Positions 1-7,836 of a stretch of 23,547 nucleotides of DNA are shown here, one piece after another (positions within the stretch are counted from its first letter, which is position 1; every line of letters begins with the position of its first letter). The stretch spans positions 1 to 23,547 of IMG/VR virus record IMGVR_UViG_3300031688_000131, one strand, 5' to 3'. The DNA comes from a virus. The notes beneath the pieces are model-generated. The model was not told where the DNA came from. It was given only the letters and a program-made list of their open reading frames with translations, and searched no databases. Both the position numbers and the translations under genes were made by a program.

Positions 1-323
1 TTAGATTTTAATGCTGCAGCTGCAATTGCTTGAGCTCCACCTCCACCACCACCACCAGCTACGATAGCGTCTAGTCCTTGAGATAATGCTGCATCTGTTT
101 CTTGTGCTTGAAAGTTTGAAGCTTGTTGATTTACAGTTGCGTCCTCCATTACGTTTTCCGCTCCTGCAAACTCATTTTTCATTTCAAAGTTATCAAATGC
201 TTGTTTTGCTTGTTGTTGTTCCGCTAGTGCAGATGCTGCCTCTCTTTTTCGAGCGCCTCTACCTGCTAGTGATCCAGCTATTTGTCCAACTCCTCCTATT
301 ATTCCTCCTATTGCTGATGCCAT
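1..323 (-). CDS. Probable internal virion / DNA-ejection protein, N-terminal part (runs off left edge)
   Basis: Translation from ATG at 323 is open to the window edge, giving 107 residues. The N-terminus is a Gly/Ile/Ala-rich hydrophobic stretch (MASAIGGIIGGVGQIAGSLAG), then a basic patch (RGARKRE), then a Gln/Ala/Glu-rich helical segment, and near residues 88-95 a run of eight glycines. Small-residue hydrophobic N-termini followed by Q/A-rich helices are typical of podovirus internal virion (ejection) proteins, which leave the capsid with the DNA and cross the host envelope. I recall marine podophage proteins starting almost the same way and carrying the NVMEDATVN-like segment seen here at about residues 58-66. 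The start lies 2 bases after the acetyltransferase-like stop, so the two are probably co-transcribed with the nozzle gene. The function is inferred, since the C-terminal part is missing. Confidence 0.55.
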   Translation of the reverse strand, partial: MASAIGGIIGGVGQIAGSLAGRGARKREAASALAEQQQAKQAFDNFEMKNEFAGAENVMEDATVNQQASNFQAQETDAALSQGLDAIVAGGGGGGGAQAIAAAALKS

Positions 324-325
324 TT

Positions 326-727
326 CTAATGTTTTATTAATAATTCGTGACTGGTTCCCATTGAAGTGAAACCTGATTTTGTATACTTGTCAAGTAGAAC
401 TCCAGTTTTGGCCCAAGCAAAAGAATATTTAAATCCCATGTCTTTTGCAAAGTCTTTTGTAAAGTCTACTAATAACTGTAATGCGTCACTTCTGTCATTG
501 TCTTTGTAGTATCTATCCGATACAACAACAGCTGGAATTGCAGTTTTTGAGTTTGTTGTATAAAGAAACATTGCCGCTATAGGGTCGTTCTCTTTACACA
601 CCATGAAGCCTCCTAGTCCATCATTTGGAAGGAAGTCTCTTTGAATTGGCTCTTGATCGTAAGCTTCCCACCAACTAGGTAGGAAACTCCAATCTCTTTC
701 TATTAATTTTCTTACTTGTAATTTAAT
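326..727 (-). CDS. Acetyltransferase (GNAT)-like protein, apparent non-standard start
   Basis: An ATG at 604 would give 92 residues, but the same frame stays open upstream to the nozzle-gene stop TAA at 728-730. The added 41 codons read like family sequence (RKLIERDWSFLPSWWEAY, then a DFLPNDGLGGFMV segment). I recall marine phage acyl-CoA N-acyltransferase-like proteins of about 130 residues that begin with this motif, so I annotate the long form (133 residues). No in-frame ATG, GTG, TTG or CTG exists between 605 and 727. The candidate is ATT at 727-725, directly after the upstream TAA. The later part (IAAMFLYTTNSKTAIPAVVVSD, then a helix, then KYTKSGFTSMGTSHELL) fits a GNAT-type core, where a small enzyme would move an acetyl group to an amine. 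The substrate is unknown. It sits between the nozzle and ejection genes. Family is moderately sure, start uncertain. Confidence 0.55.
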   Translation of the reverse strand: MKLQVRKLIERDWSFLPSWWEAYDQEPIQRDFLPNDGLGGFMVCKENDPIAAMFLYTTNSKTAIPAVVVSDRYYKDNDRSDALQLLVDFTKDFAKDMGFKYSFAWAKTGVLLDKYTKSGFTSMGTSHELLIKH

Positions 728-3700
728 TTAATTTGATGATATTTTAGTTTCACTGTTTACAGCGAATAGTTCTGCTTTAGTTTCTAAAGCGTATTGAAGT
801 ATTACTTTATTATAAAATCCTTTAATTCCTGATTTATCTTGAGTACCGTTTATAAATACCGTAGTGCCATCGTCTGCAACTACATCGCCTAACCCTAAAT
901 CTGTTAATCCGTAAGTAGGTATTTGACCAACTATAGGTGCAAAATACTTATCTTCCTTCTTAACAAAAGGCCATGTGTTAGCTATAACGAGATCTTCACT
1001 ATCTGTATCAATAGATGTTGCAACCCATCCTGGGGTTCCTTCATAACCTAATGTTAAGTAATCTTTTAAAGCTGAGGGATTATCATTTAAGATAACTTCA
1101 ATTTCAGATACATAAGATGCAGGTAAAAAATCACCAGGATTATCTGGATCAGGTTTAACGGGTAGATTATAAAAGTGATTCCTTGGAACTGTGTTTGAAT
1201 TGTGAACAAACATTTTACCACCTTTATAAGTGTAAAACTTATTGTTCATTGATAAACCGTCTTCAGGTACATAAGAAACCCTACTAGACCATCCTCGTCG
1301 AGCTGTTTCGTATCTCCAAGTGATATTATTAGTTTCACCTGTTATAGCGTCCTCAGCGTCAATCATGGCGTCATTTTGGTTATAACCTTGCATAGATAGC
1401 ATGTACGAACCAGAGTAATCATCATAAGCTCCTACTAGTTTAGTAGCAGAGTGTAATCGATCTCTAAAATGATCTTTCAATCCATTAGAACTAACTTCGT
1501 TTATTTGCCCATTTCCAGGAGTAACCTGTAGTACAGCACCTCTATTAGCATCTGTAATCCAAAAGTTATTACCATAACTTGCAAAAGATTCAGGATTTTT
1601 AGATATACCATACTCGCCTACGAATGGTGTGGTCTGTCCTAACACTCTGTTAGAAGCACTCACGTTGCCGCCACCGTCTGCATTAAAAAGTAAATCCTTA
1701 TCCGCTAGTATTCTAAATATCTTGTCCTCACAGGCTGCTATAATGTTTGTATCACGTGTATGCAGCAACTGTAAGCTTCCATAGTTAGGCTCTAGTTCTT
1801 TTGTTATTCCATCGGCTGTTATAAACTGATTCAGTCTATTAGTATCTGTTCTTCCGTTGTAGATTCCTGACCATGTTAAACCGTAAGGTCTTTTTATGAC
1901 TGAGTTTCTATCAGTAGGCACATTAACTTTAACACCTTTAACTAGTTGAACTGTATTAAACTTATTAAAAATTCTAGTAGTTTCAAGATATACACCAGCA
2001 TTTAAAGGCTGAACTTCTGCAATTGAGTTAAACCAATCTATTTTGTTATCACATCCATGCTGCGTACAAACACAAAACGTTTCAGATGACTCCCAAAACA
2101 AATCTAAATTAGACTCGTTAGTAGCAGGTTCTGTTTCAAACCAAAGCTGATTTAATGTTTCTAACTCGCCATCATATGAGAATTCAGATTGCGTTGTTTC
2201 TAAACCATTTCTGGCTGCTCTAACAAAGAATCTACCACCTAATCTTTCTATAGCTTGGTCTGAGGTATTTGTACTGTATAATTCAAACGTTGGGTTAGAT
2301 GGTATATTTACAGGCAAACCGCTATTTCCAGTAGCCACTAGACCAACGTCTCCTTCGTTTATTGTATATACGCCACCAAAAGTAATATCCAATTGCTTAC
2401 CATTGTAACCACGTATTGAGTTTACTTTAAGATAAGTGTTTTCGGGCGCTATATATGTGGTTGTGCCAGATGTTTTAAATCTAACATATAAATCATTAGT
2501 TAAACGAGTTAAGTCTGCGGTTGTGTCACTATTATCTACGTTAGTAATAACTTCGTCAATAGGATTAACTTCAGGTTGATTTTGTCTAATAAAACCATTA
2601 AACTCGTCTATAACTTGGTTTTGAAAAGTAAGCCTTGCACTTCCCGAGTTACTATTGCCCTCTGTTCTAAGCCCCATTAATGTATTACCTATTGTTTGAG
2701 TAGTGCTTACGTCATAAGCAGCATGCCCAAAATTACCTACATTGCTTAAAGTGACGTTAGATAAAATTTTTGATAGTTGAGATTTAACATCATCAGGTGC
2801 TTCGTTGACAATGTCCTGAACTAAAAATCTTTGTTTACTTGTTGAGGTTACAGCATTGTTTCTTCTAAGCACTAAAGTTGAAGCCTCATTATCTCCAGGA
2901 CCTCCTGTTACTTTGTTCCTATCTGTTGATTGAAATTCAATCCAAATAAATTCACTATCGGAATCTAAGCTGGAGCCATCGTTATAAATATTATAACTAA
3001 TTAAGTTGTGAAAATCTGTAGAAGGATCTTTAATAAAGTATCTATATCGGTCTGCCCATGGTGGTGCAGCTGAATTAATTGTAGTTTGTATCTGTTGTCT
3101 TGATGGCTGATTAAAAGCGCTAATCAAAGGCGACTGTTCTATTATGTTTCCATTAGTTTGTGTAATAGATCCTGCTTGAAGCATTGCTCCTTGACGGCCG
3201 TAAGCATCTATGTACGCAACTCCTACTTCATATTGCCTATTACCTTTAACATGTAAGCCATCTCCTGTACCAGCAGTTACAAAAACGTTTGTTAAGTCTA
3301 AAGCTGCAGGCTGATCAAATCCTATTTGATAATTACCATACACTAATCTATTAGCTGTAATCTCTTGAGCTTTAGCTAATTGAGGTACCTCATCATAAGG
3401 TCTACTAAGTTGATTAGCTGGCAAAGCACTATATATTTTTCTAGCTGATAATTGATATCTTAATGGTAATAAAGAATAATCATGAGGATATCTTGGTGCT
3501 CCAGTATTTGGAATCCTACCTCCTGTAGTATCAGTCTCATATGATGGACCTAATATAAAATCATGGCCTCTATGTTCTAGCGGTAAGTCTAACGTTTCAA
3601 GTACATATATAGTAGAACTAATAGATTCAGTATATAGTAGCTCAACAGCTACAACGTCTCTAGGACCTCTAGGTATTTCATTAAGGTTTATTTTACCAAC

Positions 3701-4315
3701 ATTGTTGTACATGGTGGTGTTGTATCCTTCTATAAAATTAGCTTCTTCACTGGAGTACACGGCATTACCTTGGCTAGTCCAAACAGGAGGCGCAGGATCA
3801 AAATTAACATTTGGTGCAGTAGGTACTCCAACGGTTGATGCTGCTACCCAAGATCTACCTCCACTATTAACAACATCCCCAATAGCATATCCAACTGTAT
3901 TGTCAAAATTGTTTTGCGATGTTGTTGGTCTAGTCTTTGGAATTACTGCAGGTTGTGTGAATGGAGCGTATGGACTATATTGCCCATCTTCATACTGCCA
4001 TCTATAACTAAACCTAGGGAATATTTTTTCAAAAGGCGCATCCGGTTGTAATAGCTCTTCTGCAGTAGTTGGATTGTATTCTTCTAATTCTAATGTAATA
4101 GGTTCCCACGGGTGTAACTTTATAACAGCAATATCTGCTTCATTAAAGTCGACACCTCTTATACTCGTAGATGGCCTTGTAGTGTGATCATAAGCTTTAA
4201 ATCTATCTATCTCAAGCTTCTTGGGTTCGTTAAGATTGTCGGTCCAGTAAAGGTTTCCGTCAATAATATTGACCCCAGTAATTAAGTTCTCTTCTGAAAA
4301 ATTTAATACTCCCAT
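728..4315 (-). CDS. Tail nozzle / muzzle-like protein (tail tubular protein B-type), main part
   Basis: 1195 residues. It begins with LNFSEENLITGVNIIDGNLY followed by WTDNLNEPKKLEIDRF (residues 4-39), a segment I recognise from the interior of tail proteins of marine podophages and crAss-like phages. Further family motifs are YEDGQYSPYAPF (108-119), ALPANQLSRPYDEVP (297-311), QEITANRLVYGNY (317-329), a GVKVNV/SGIYN segment, and TTPFVGEYGISKNPESFAS near 893-911 followed by TDANRGAVL. In such phages this protein forms the distal tube of the short tail below the connector. Relatives carry an N-terminal section (NxxxDxRxLPxGxYRDAxN) in the same chain. Here that section is in the gene ending at 5837, so this ORF looks like a nozzle missing its first 100 or so residues. 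The start overlaps the previous stop by one base (TAATG). Residues 141-181 look like an inserted carbohydrate-binding motif. A CxCxxHxC cluster lies at 748-755. Confidence 0.8.
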   Translation of the reverse strand: MGVLNFSEENLITGVNIIDGNLYWTDNLNEPKKLEIDRFKAYDHTTRPSTSIRGVDFNEADIAVIKLHPWEPITLELEEYNPTTAEELLQPDAPFEKIFPRFSYRWQYEDGQYSPYAPFTQPAVIPKTRPTTSQNNFDNTVGYAIGDVVNSGGRSWVAASTVGVPTAPNVNFDPAPPVWTSQGNAVYSSEEANFIEGYNTTMYNNVGKINLNEIPRGPRDVVAVELLYTESISSTIYVLETLDLPLEHRGHDFILGPSYETDTTGGRIPNTGAPRYPHDYSLLPLRYQLSARKIYSALPANQLSRPYDEVPQLAKAQEITANRLVYGNYQIGFDQPAALDLTNVFVTAGTGDGLHVKGNRQYEVGVAYIDAYGRQGAMLQAGSITQTNGNIIEQSPLISAFNQPSRQQIQTTINSAAPPWADRYRYFIKDPSTDFHNLISYNIYNDGSSLDSDSEFIWIEFQSTDRNKVTGGPGDNEASTLVLRRNNAVTSTSKQRFLVQDIVNEAPDDVKSQLSKILSNVTLSNVGNFGHAAYDVSTTQTIGNTLMGLRTEGNSNSGSARLTFQNQVIDEFNGFIRQNQPEVNPIDEVITNVDNSDTTADLTRLTNDLYVRFKTSGTTTYIAPENTYLKVNSIRGYNGKQLDITFGGVYTINEGDVGLVATGNSGLPVNIPSNPTFELYSTNTSDQAIERLGGRFFVRAARNGLETTQSEFSYDGELETLNQLWFETEPATNESNLDLFWESSETFCVCTQHGCDNKIDWFNSIAEVQPLNAGVYLETTRIFNKFNTVQLVKGVKVNVPTDRNSVIKRPYGLTWSGIYNGRTDTNRLNQFITADGITKELEPNYGSLQLLHTRDTNIIAACEDKIFRILADKDLLFNADGGGNVSASNRVLGQTTPFVGEYGISKNPESFASYGNNFWITDANRGAVLQVTPGNGQINEVSSNGLKDHFRDRLHSATKLVGAYDDYSGSYMLSMQGYNQNDAMIDAEDAITGETNNITWRYETARRGWSSRVSYVPEDGLSMNNKFYTYKGGKMFVHNSNTVPRNHFYNLPVKPDPDNPGDFLPASYVSEIEVILNDNPSALKDYLTLGYEGTPGWVATSIDTDSEDLVIANTWPFVKKEDKYFAPIVGQIPTYGLTDLGLGDVVADDGTTVFINGTQDKSGIKGFYNKVILQYALETKAELFAVNSETKISSN
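3773..3895 (-). other. Carbohydrate-binding (CBM5/12-like) motif inside nozzle gene
   Basis: Residues 141-181 of the nozzle protein read VGYAIGDVVNSGGRSWVAAS, then a TVGVPTAPN stretch, then PAPPVW. The order Y-x-x-GD-V-x-x-G-x-x-W-x-A, short linker, W is that of small chitin/cellulose-binding domains. It interrupts a region where related nozzle proteins, as I recall them, go straight from the YSPFAPF-type segment to the next strand. Confidence 0.4.
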
Positions 4316-5835
4316 TAAGTTTGTGGTCTTATTTCTACTATTACAGTAATATTCATGTCGTCAGTGTTCGCATCGTACCCAAGATTATCAGTAGCATTAA
4401 GAGAAAGTATACCATTAATATTCCCAATTCCTTGAAACTTAAACGTTTGCTGAATAACTCCTCCGCCTACAGGTGCTTCCATTAATGGATTTGCTGCTGA
4501 ATTAAAGCCTTGCCCTAAACCTGTTGAAGTAAAAGTAAGTCCATGAACTGTTCCTAAATCGTCCCAATCAGTACCTCCATCTGTGCTGTTAGCTCCACCT
4601 CTAGTTTGCGCCATAGCCAGCTTAACAGGTCTATCTTGCGTTGGTCTGACTGGTGTTACACCCCACGGGTGTATTGTTATACTCATTTCCCATAAACCTC
4701 CTCCAGCAAATTGAAAACTAACCCTATTTTGTCGTTTAGAAAGTCTTCCTGGTGTAGGGAAAATAGCGAACGGTCCACTGCCTGGTACAGTAAGCCAGTC
4801 AAGTAAAGCACTCGGTGTGCCTCCCATAAATATTGTAGGTAGCGCAGCTCTTGTTTCAAAAACAACTGTGATTGAATTTGATACAGTGTTCCCGTTAGGG
4901 TCAGTGTATGTTCCTGTTACAACGCGTGTTTGAGCTGTATGTCGTGTAAATTGTTGTTGCCAACTAAGAAGATCTTCAAATTCTCTGCGACTAGCTAGCG
5001 TTACATCATTTCTATCTTGAAACCCTAGCCCATCATCAACGGTAAACACAACTTGTTCTCCGTTACCATCTGGTATTACTGGCGCAGTTTGGCCTGGAAG
5101 AAGAGTGTAGCTAAGATGTGCATGCAACACTACATTTGAATCTGTAAATACAGGTCCGCTTTGAGTTAACACAAGAGATGGTCCTGGTGGTGGATCTGGA
5201 ACAACAAACGGAGTTGGTCCCACGATTGGAGGTGGAGTTGGTGCTACTGTTCTAATAAAATCTTGTCCTATATTAAAAAAGCAAACAAGACCTCCTACAG
5301 TTAATGAAGGTTGCCCTCTTCTCGCGGAGTTAGCTGAAGTTATTTGATCTACTAATGTAAATTCTTGTACAAATGTACAAACGTTTACATTCATTGTAGC
5401 ACATGTAGTAGCTCCGTCAGCAAGAATCCAATTGTTACCTTCGTTGCTAAATGCGACTGTTTCGTAATGAGGTGCATTTACTCTAACTTGACCTGAGGCT
5501 CCTGTAGCTGCAAATGTTCTATCAGTTTGATCTAAGCATTCAATTATAGATACTCTTCTGCGTTCTGTGACTTGGTCATTACAACCAGTCATCCCTATTT
5601 TTATCTCACAGTAGTATTCACCTGAGCTAGCCACAGATGTTAAATCTACTTGATACTCTTTAGCGATAGCGCCAGTAATCTCAACTGCACCACCTCCAAG
5701 TAAATCATCAAAAAACCATTGATAATGTAAACAAGCTGCTAATTTGTGAAAGATATGAATCTCCACGTTATCAGCGTAAACCCGCGCTGTTAAAGGCACG
5801 GGTACTGTTGAATTTATATGTTTATATGTTGTCAT
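4315..5835 (-). CDS. Ig-like domain virion protein inserted between nozzle parts
   Basis: I choose ATG at 5835 (MTTYKHINST, 506 residues). A longer frame opening at 5946 would overlap the last 37 codons of the upstream gene, while 5835 lies one base after that gene's stop. Residues about 8-95 look like an Ig-like fold: a YQWFFDD strand with Trp40, then the hallmark SSGEYYCEI (Cys76). A proline-rich hinge (PTPPPIVGPTPFVVPDPPPGP, about 210-232) precedes a second all-beta half. That half contains a TVDDGLGF/TGTYTDPNGNTVSNSITVVF segment like PKD/Ig repeats, and a C-terminal region ending NITVIVEI. There is no membrane segment or catalytic motif. Phage Ig-like domains usually decorate the virion and bind carbohydrate weakly. 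Its position between two halves of a nozzle suggests a tail-surface part. The exact function is not recognised. Confidence 0.6.
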   Translation of the reverse strand: MTTYKHINSTVPVPLTARVYADNVEIHIFHKLAACLHYQWFFDDLLGGGAVEITGAIAKEYQVDLTSVASSGEYYCEIKIGMTGCNDQVTERRRVSIIECLDQTDRTFAATGASGQVRVNAPHYETVAFSNEGNNWILADGATTCATMNVNVCTFVQEFTLVDQITSANSARRGQPSLTVGGLVCFFNIGQDFIRTVAPTPPPIVGPTPFVVPDPPPGPSLVLTQSGPVFTDSNVVLHAHLSYTLLPGQTAPVIPDGNGEQVVFTVDDGLGFQDRNDVTLASRREFEDLLSWQQQFTRHTAQTRVVTGTYTDPNGNTVSNSITVVFETRAALPTIFMGGTPSALLDWLTVPGSGPFAIFPTPGRLSKRQNRVSFQFAGGGLWEMSITIHPWGVTPVRPTQDRPVKLAMAQTRGGANSTDGGTDWDDLGTVHGLTFTSTGLGQGFNSAANPLMEAPVGGGVIQQTFKFQGIGNINGILSLNATDNLGYDANTDDMNITVIVEIRPQT

Positions 5836-5836
5836 T

Positions 5837-7711
5837 TTAAGAATGTGTTGGTAAAGGACAATTATCTCCGCCTTGTAATCCGCCTCCAAAGTCAATGCTA
5901 CCTGTTCTTCCTGATACTTGATTCCCTTGAGAATCACAAGGTACATAAGTTATATTATAAGTTATATCAAAAGTCCGTGGTGACACTAAAGCGAAAAGTG
6001 ATCCACCGCCAGTCACTGCCGAGTAAAAGAATCCTGTATCTGAAGTGATAGTGTAATTACAATTCGCGAATGAGGCTGGTGGATTGGAAGTTGCAGTGGC
6101 TGAATTTCTTGTGATAGTCACACCAAGATTCGATACTGCGTCCACTACTGGTATATGAAATACTCCATTAGCATCTGAGCCTGCTACTTCCGAAGTAAAA
6201 CAGTTTGCATTAACAGGTCCTTGACCTCCATCAAATGGGTCTCTGTTAGTCGCTACGGCATTAAAGGTAACCTCCGTGTGACTTGCATTAGCGCCTACAT
6301 CAAAAGTAATCGTGAAATCAGTATCACCTATGGGTAAACTACTAGGATTAGGGAAGGTTTCTCCATTGATATTCGTAGGTGAAGTTGTTATACCACCCGC
6401 TCCCATTCCGGCGGAAGCTTGAACGCCATTAGCAGCAAAGTTAGAAGTTATTCTTAATACGAAAGAATTACCTGTTGATCCTCTTACAACAGATGTTGGT
6501 AAACCATTAGGTAGAGAGAATATAAAGTCGCCTACGAATGGTACTGCCTCAATTCCACCACCAGTCCAAGTTACAGTTATAGTTGCATCCGCAATAGGAT
6601 TCCATGTTCCTGATATAGTAACCGAAGCTGCGTTGGTTCCAGTAGTTCCTCCGGTAACTGCACCAGCTGTTACACCTGCAGGTAATCCCGATACTGTAAA
6701 GGTAGGCGCTGTTCCGCTCCATTGAAAGCCTGAGCTTGGAGTTATAGTTGATTGAAAAGATATTGGTTCTGGAGTACCTTGAATACCTTGTTCGCTGCCA
6801 ATACCACCAGCAACTGAAGAGTTAGTCACTCCTCCGCCTGTACTAGCTGATAAATTATGAGTAACAATTGCTGCGGTTGAGAATACAACAGTATAGGTTG
6901 CTGTAGCAGAGCCGTTATCATCTGTAGCTGTTACGCTACCGTTTATAGTTGTACCTGTCCCACTAACTGATATGCTAGAAGTTGTTTCACCAGTGCTCCA
7001 AAGAAATGAAACCGTTCCAGTTGCTGCTCCAGCACTAGCTGTTAGTGTAACCGGAGAAGATGCGTCAGGAAATGTTCCTGCTCCACTTATAGATACAGTT
7101 ATATTATTAGGTGGTGGGGGTGGCGGTGGATATGTGCATGTATCAGCCGTGTTAGCACTTGAATTATAATTACTGGCAGACGGATCCATACAACCGTATA
7201 CTCTAGGTATACAAGTTCCATTGTCAAATTCTGCAGCTGCATTATAATTAAAAGCACCTGTATTTGTACATCCCCCTACCGGTGGAGTAAATACAATGTT
7301 TATGTTAGGTCTCATGTTAGGATCATCCGGTGTTAGATCCAAGAATGGTCTTAACTCAGGAGCACATTGAGGTTTTACTTTATCTCTTCCAACCGAATCA
7401 ATTAATATAGTACTAACACTATCATTAGGTTCATCGTATTCATAAATAGCATCTGTAGTTGCGCCTTTATTAAACCAATATACTTTATCGTTATTAGGGT
7501 CTCTAACCGAACCAATAGTAGTACCTACAATAGTTGTTTGGCCAGCTATCTCTTCATTTCCTTTAAGATTTTCAACAGCACCAACATCTCCACCTTCAGA
7601 CTCTCCAACGTTAACGTTAAGAGCATCTCGGTAAGTTCCCGGCGGTAGCATGCGAGCATCTACGTCTCGTTCTATCTTAGCTTGATTAAATAGTCTTTTA
7701 ACTTCTCCCAT
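5837..7711 (-). CDS. Nozzle N-terminal segment fused to GC-NYN repeats and Ig/PKD-like domains
   Basis: 624 residues. The first ~110 (FNQAKIERDVDARMLPPGTY, RDALNVNVGESEGGDVGAVE, IGSVRDPNNDKVYWF, IYEYD, STILID) match the N-terminus of podovirus/crAss-type nozzle proteins as I remember them. The sequence that normally follows (LNFxxxNLITGxNxIDxxLxWTDN) is absent here but opens the ORF at 4315. From about residue 147 there are two GC-x6-NYN-type cysteine repeats (147-167, 173-192), a seven-proline run (195-201), and then serial beta-rich units. The first is PKD-like (VTLTASAGAATGTVSFLWST, then TATDDNG). Later Gly/Ser/Thr-rich units end with a cysteine-containing tail (GGDNCPLPTHS). This looks like a tail baseplate anchor carrying display domains. 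A terminator-like hairpin lies upstream at 7765-7793, so expression may differ from the capsid genes. The N-terminal call is fairly sure; the display role is inferred. Confidence 0.65.
   Translation of the reverse strand: MGEVKRLFNQAKIERDVDARMLPPGTYRDALNVNVGESEGGDVGAVENLKGNEEIAGQTTIVGTTIGSVRDPNNDKVYWFNKGATTDAIYEYDEPNDSVSTILIDSVGRDKVKPQCAPELRPFLDLTPDDPNMRPNINIVFTPPVGGCTNTGAFNYNAAAEFDNGTCIPRVYGCMDPSASNYNSSANTADTCTYPPPPPPPNNITVSISGAGTFPDASSPVTLTASAGAATGTVSFLWSTGETTSSISVSGTGTTINGSVTATDDNGSATATYTVVFSTAAIVTHNLSASTGGGVTNSSVAGGIGSEQGIQGTPEPISFQSTITPSSGFQWSGTAPTFTVSGLPAGVTAGAVTGGTTGTNAASVTISGTWNPIADATITVTWTGGGIEAVPFVGDFIFSLPNGLPTSVVRGSTGNSFVLRITSNFAANGVQASAGMGAGGITTSPTNINGETFPNPSSLPIGDTDFTITFDVGANASHTEVTFNAVATNRDPFDGGQGPVNANCFTSEVAGSDANGVFHIPVVDAVSNLGVTITRNSATATSNPPASFANCNYTITSDTGFFYSAVTGGGSLFALVSPRTFDITYNITYVPCDSQGNQVSGRTGSIDFGGGLQGGDNCPLPTHS
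7136..7273 (-). repeat. Two GC-x6-NYN-type cysteine repeats within the nozzle-anchor gene
   Basis: The encoded copies are GCTNTGAFNYNAAAEFDNGTC and, five residues on, GCMDPSASNYNSSANTADTC, with paired cysteines 19 and 18 residues apart. The pattern GCxDPxAxNYNxxAxxxxxxC is a short repeat I know from secreted proteins of marine Bacteroidota and some phages. It is followed at once by a polyproline spacer (7109-7129). Within each copy the two Cys could form a disulfide or, with the Asp/Asn residues, a small metal-binding loop. Both are inference. Confidence 0.6.
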
Positions 7712-7764
7712 TTGATTTGTTTAGTTATATTACTTAAAGATTGCATTATTATTATAAAAACACA

Positions 7765-7793
7765 CGTTACACCGAATTATATTCAATGTAACG
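7765..7793 (-). terminator. Terminator-like hairpin between connector and nozzle genes
   Basis: On the minus strand CGTTACA pairs with TGTAACG (7 bp). Inside, after a 2x2 mismatch, GAAT pairs with ATTC around a 3-base loop. Four bases downstream comes TTTTT, then a T/A-rich run (7756-7745). It lies 43 bases after the stop of the 314-residue gene and about 50 bases before the nozzle-anchor start, within the largest gene-free gap of the window (7712-7836). Most likely an intrinsic, perhaps leaky, terminator. A processing site is the alternative. Confidence 0.55.
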
Positions 7794-7836
7794 CGCGCAT
7801 ATGTATATATTACTCAAAAACTTAAAAACAGATAAT

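Noticed and set aside
86-340. Plus-strand ORF of 84 codons, Leu-rich
   Set aside because: Leu/Phe/Val richness is a by-product of reading the Gln/Ala-rich ejection-protein gene backwards.
3702-4007. Plus-strand ORF of 101 codons
   Set aside because: Lies wholly inside the nozzle gene on the other strand, has no leader or recognisable protein features, and all supported genes run on the minus strand.
5836-5946. Longer start (ATG at 5946) for the Ig-like gene
   Set aside because: Would overlap 37 codons of the preceding gene and adds unrelated sequence; ATG at 5835 sits just after that gene's stop.
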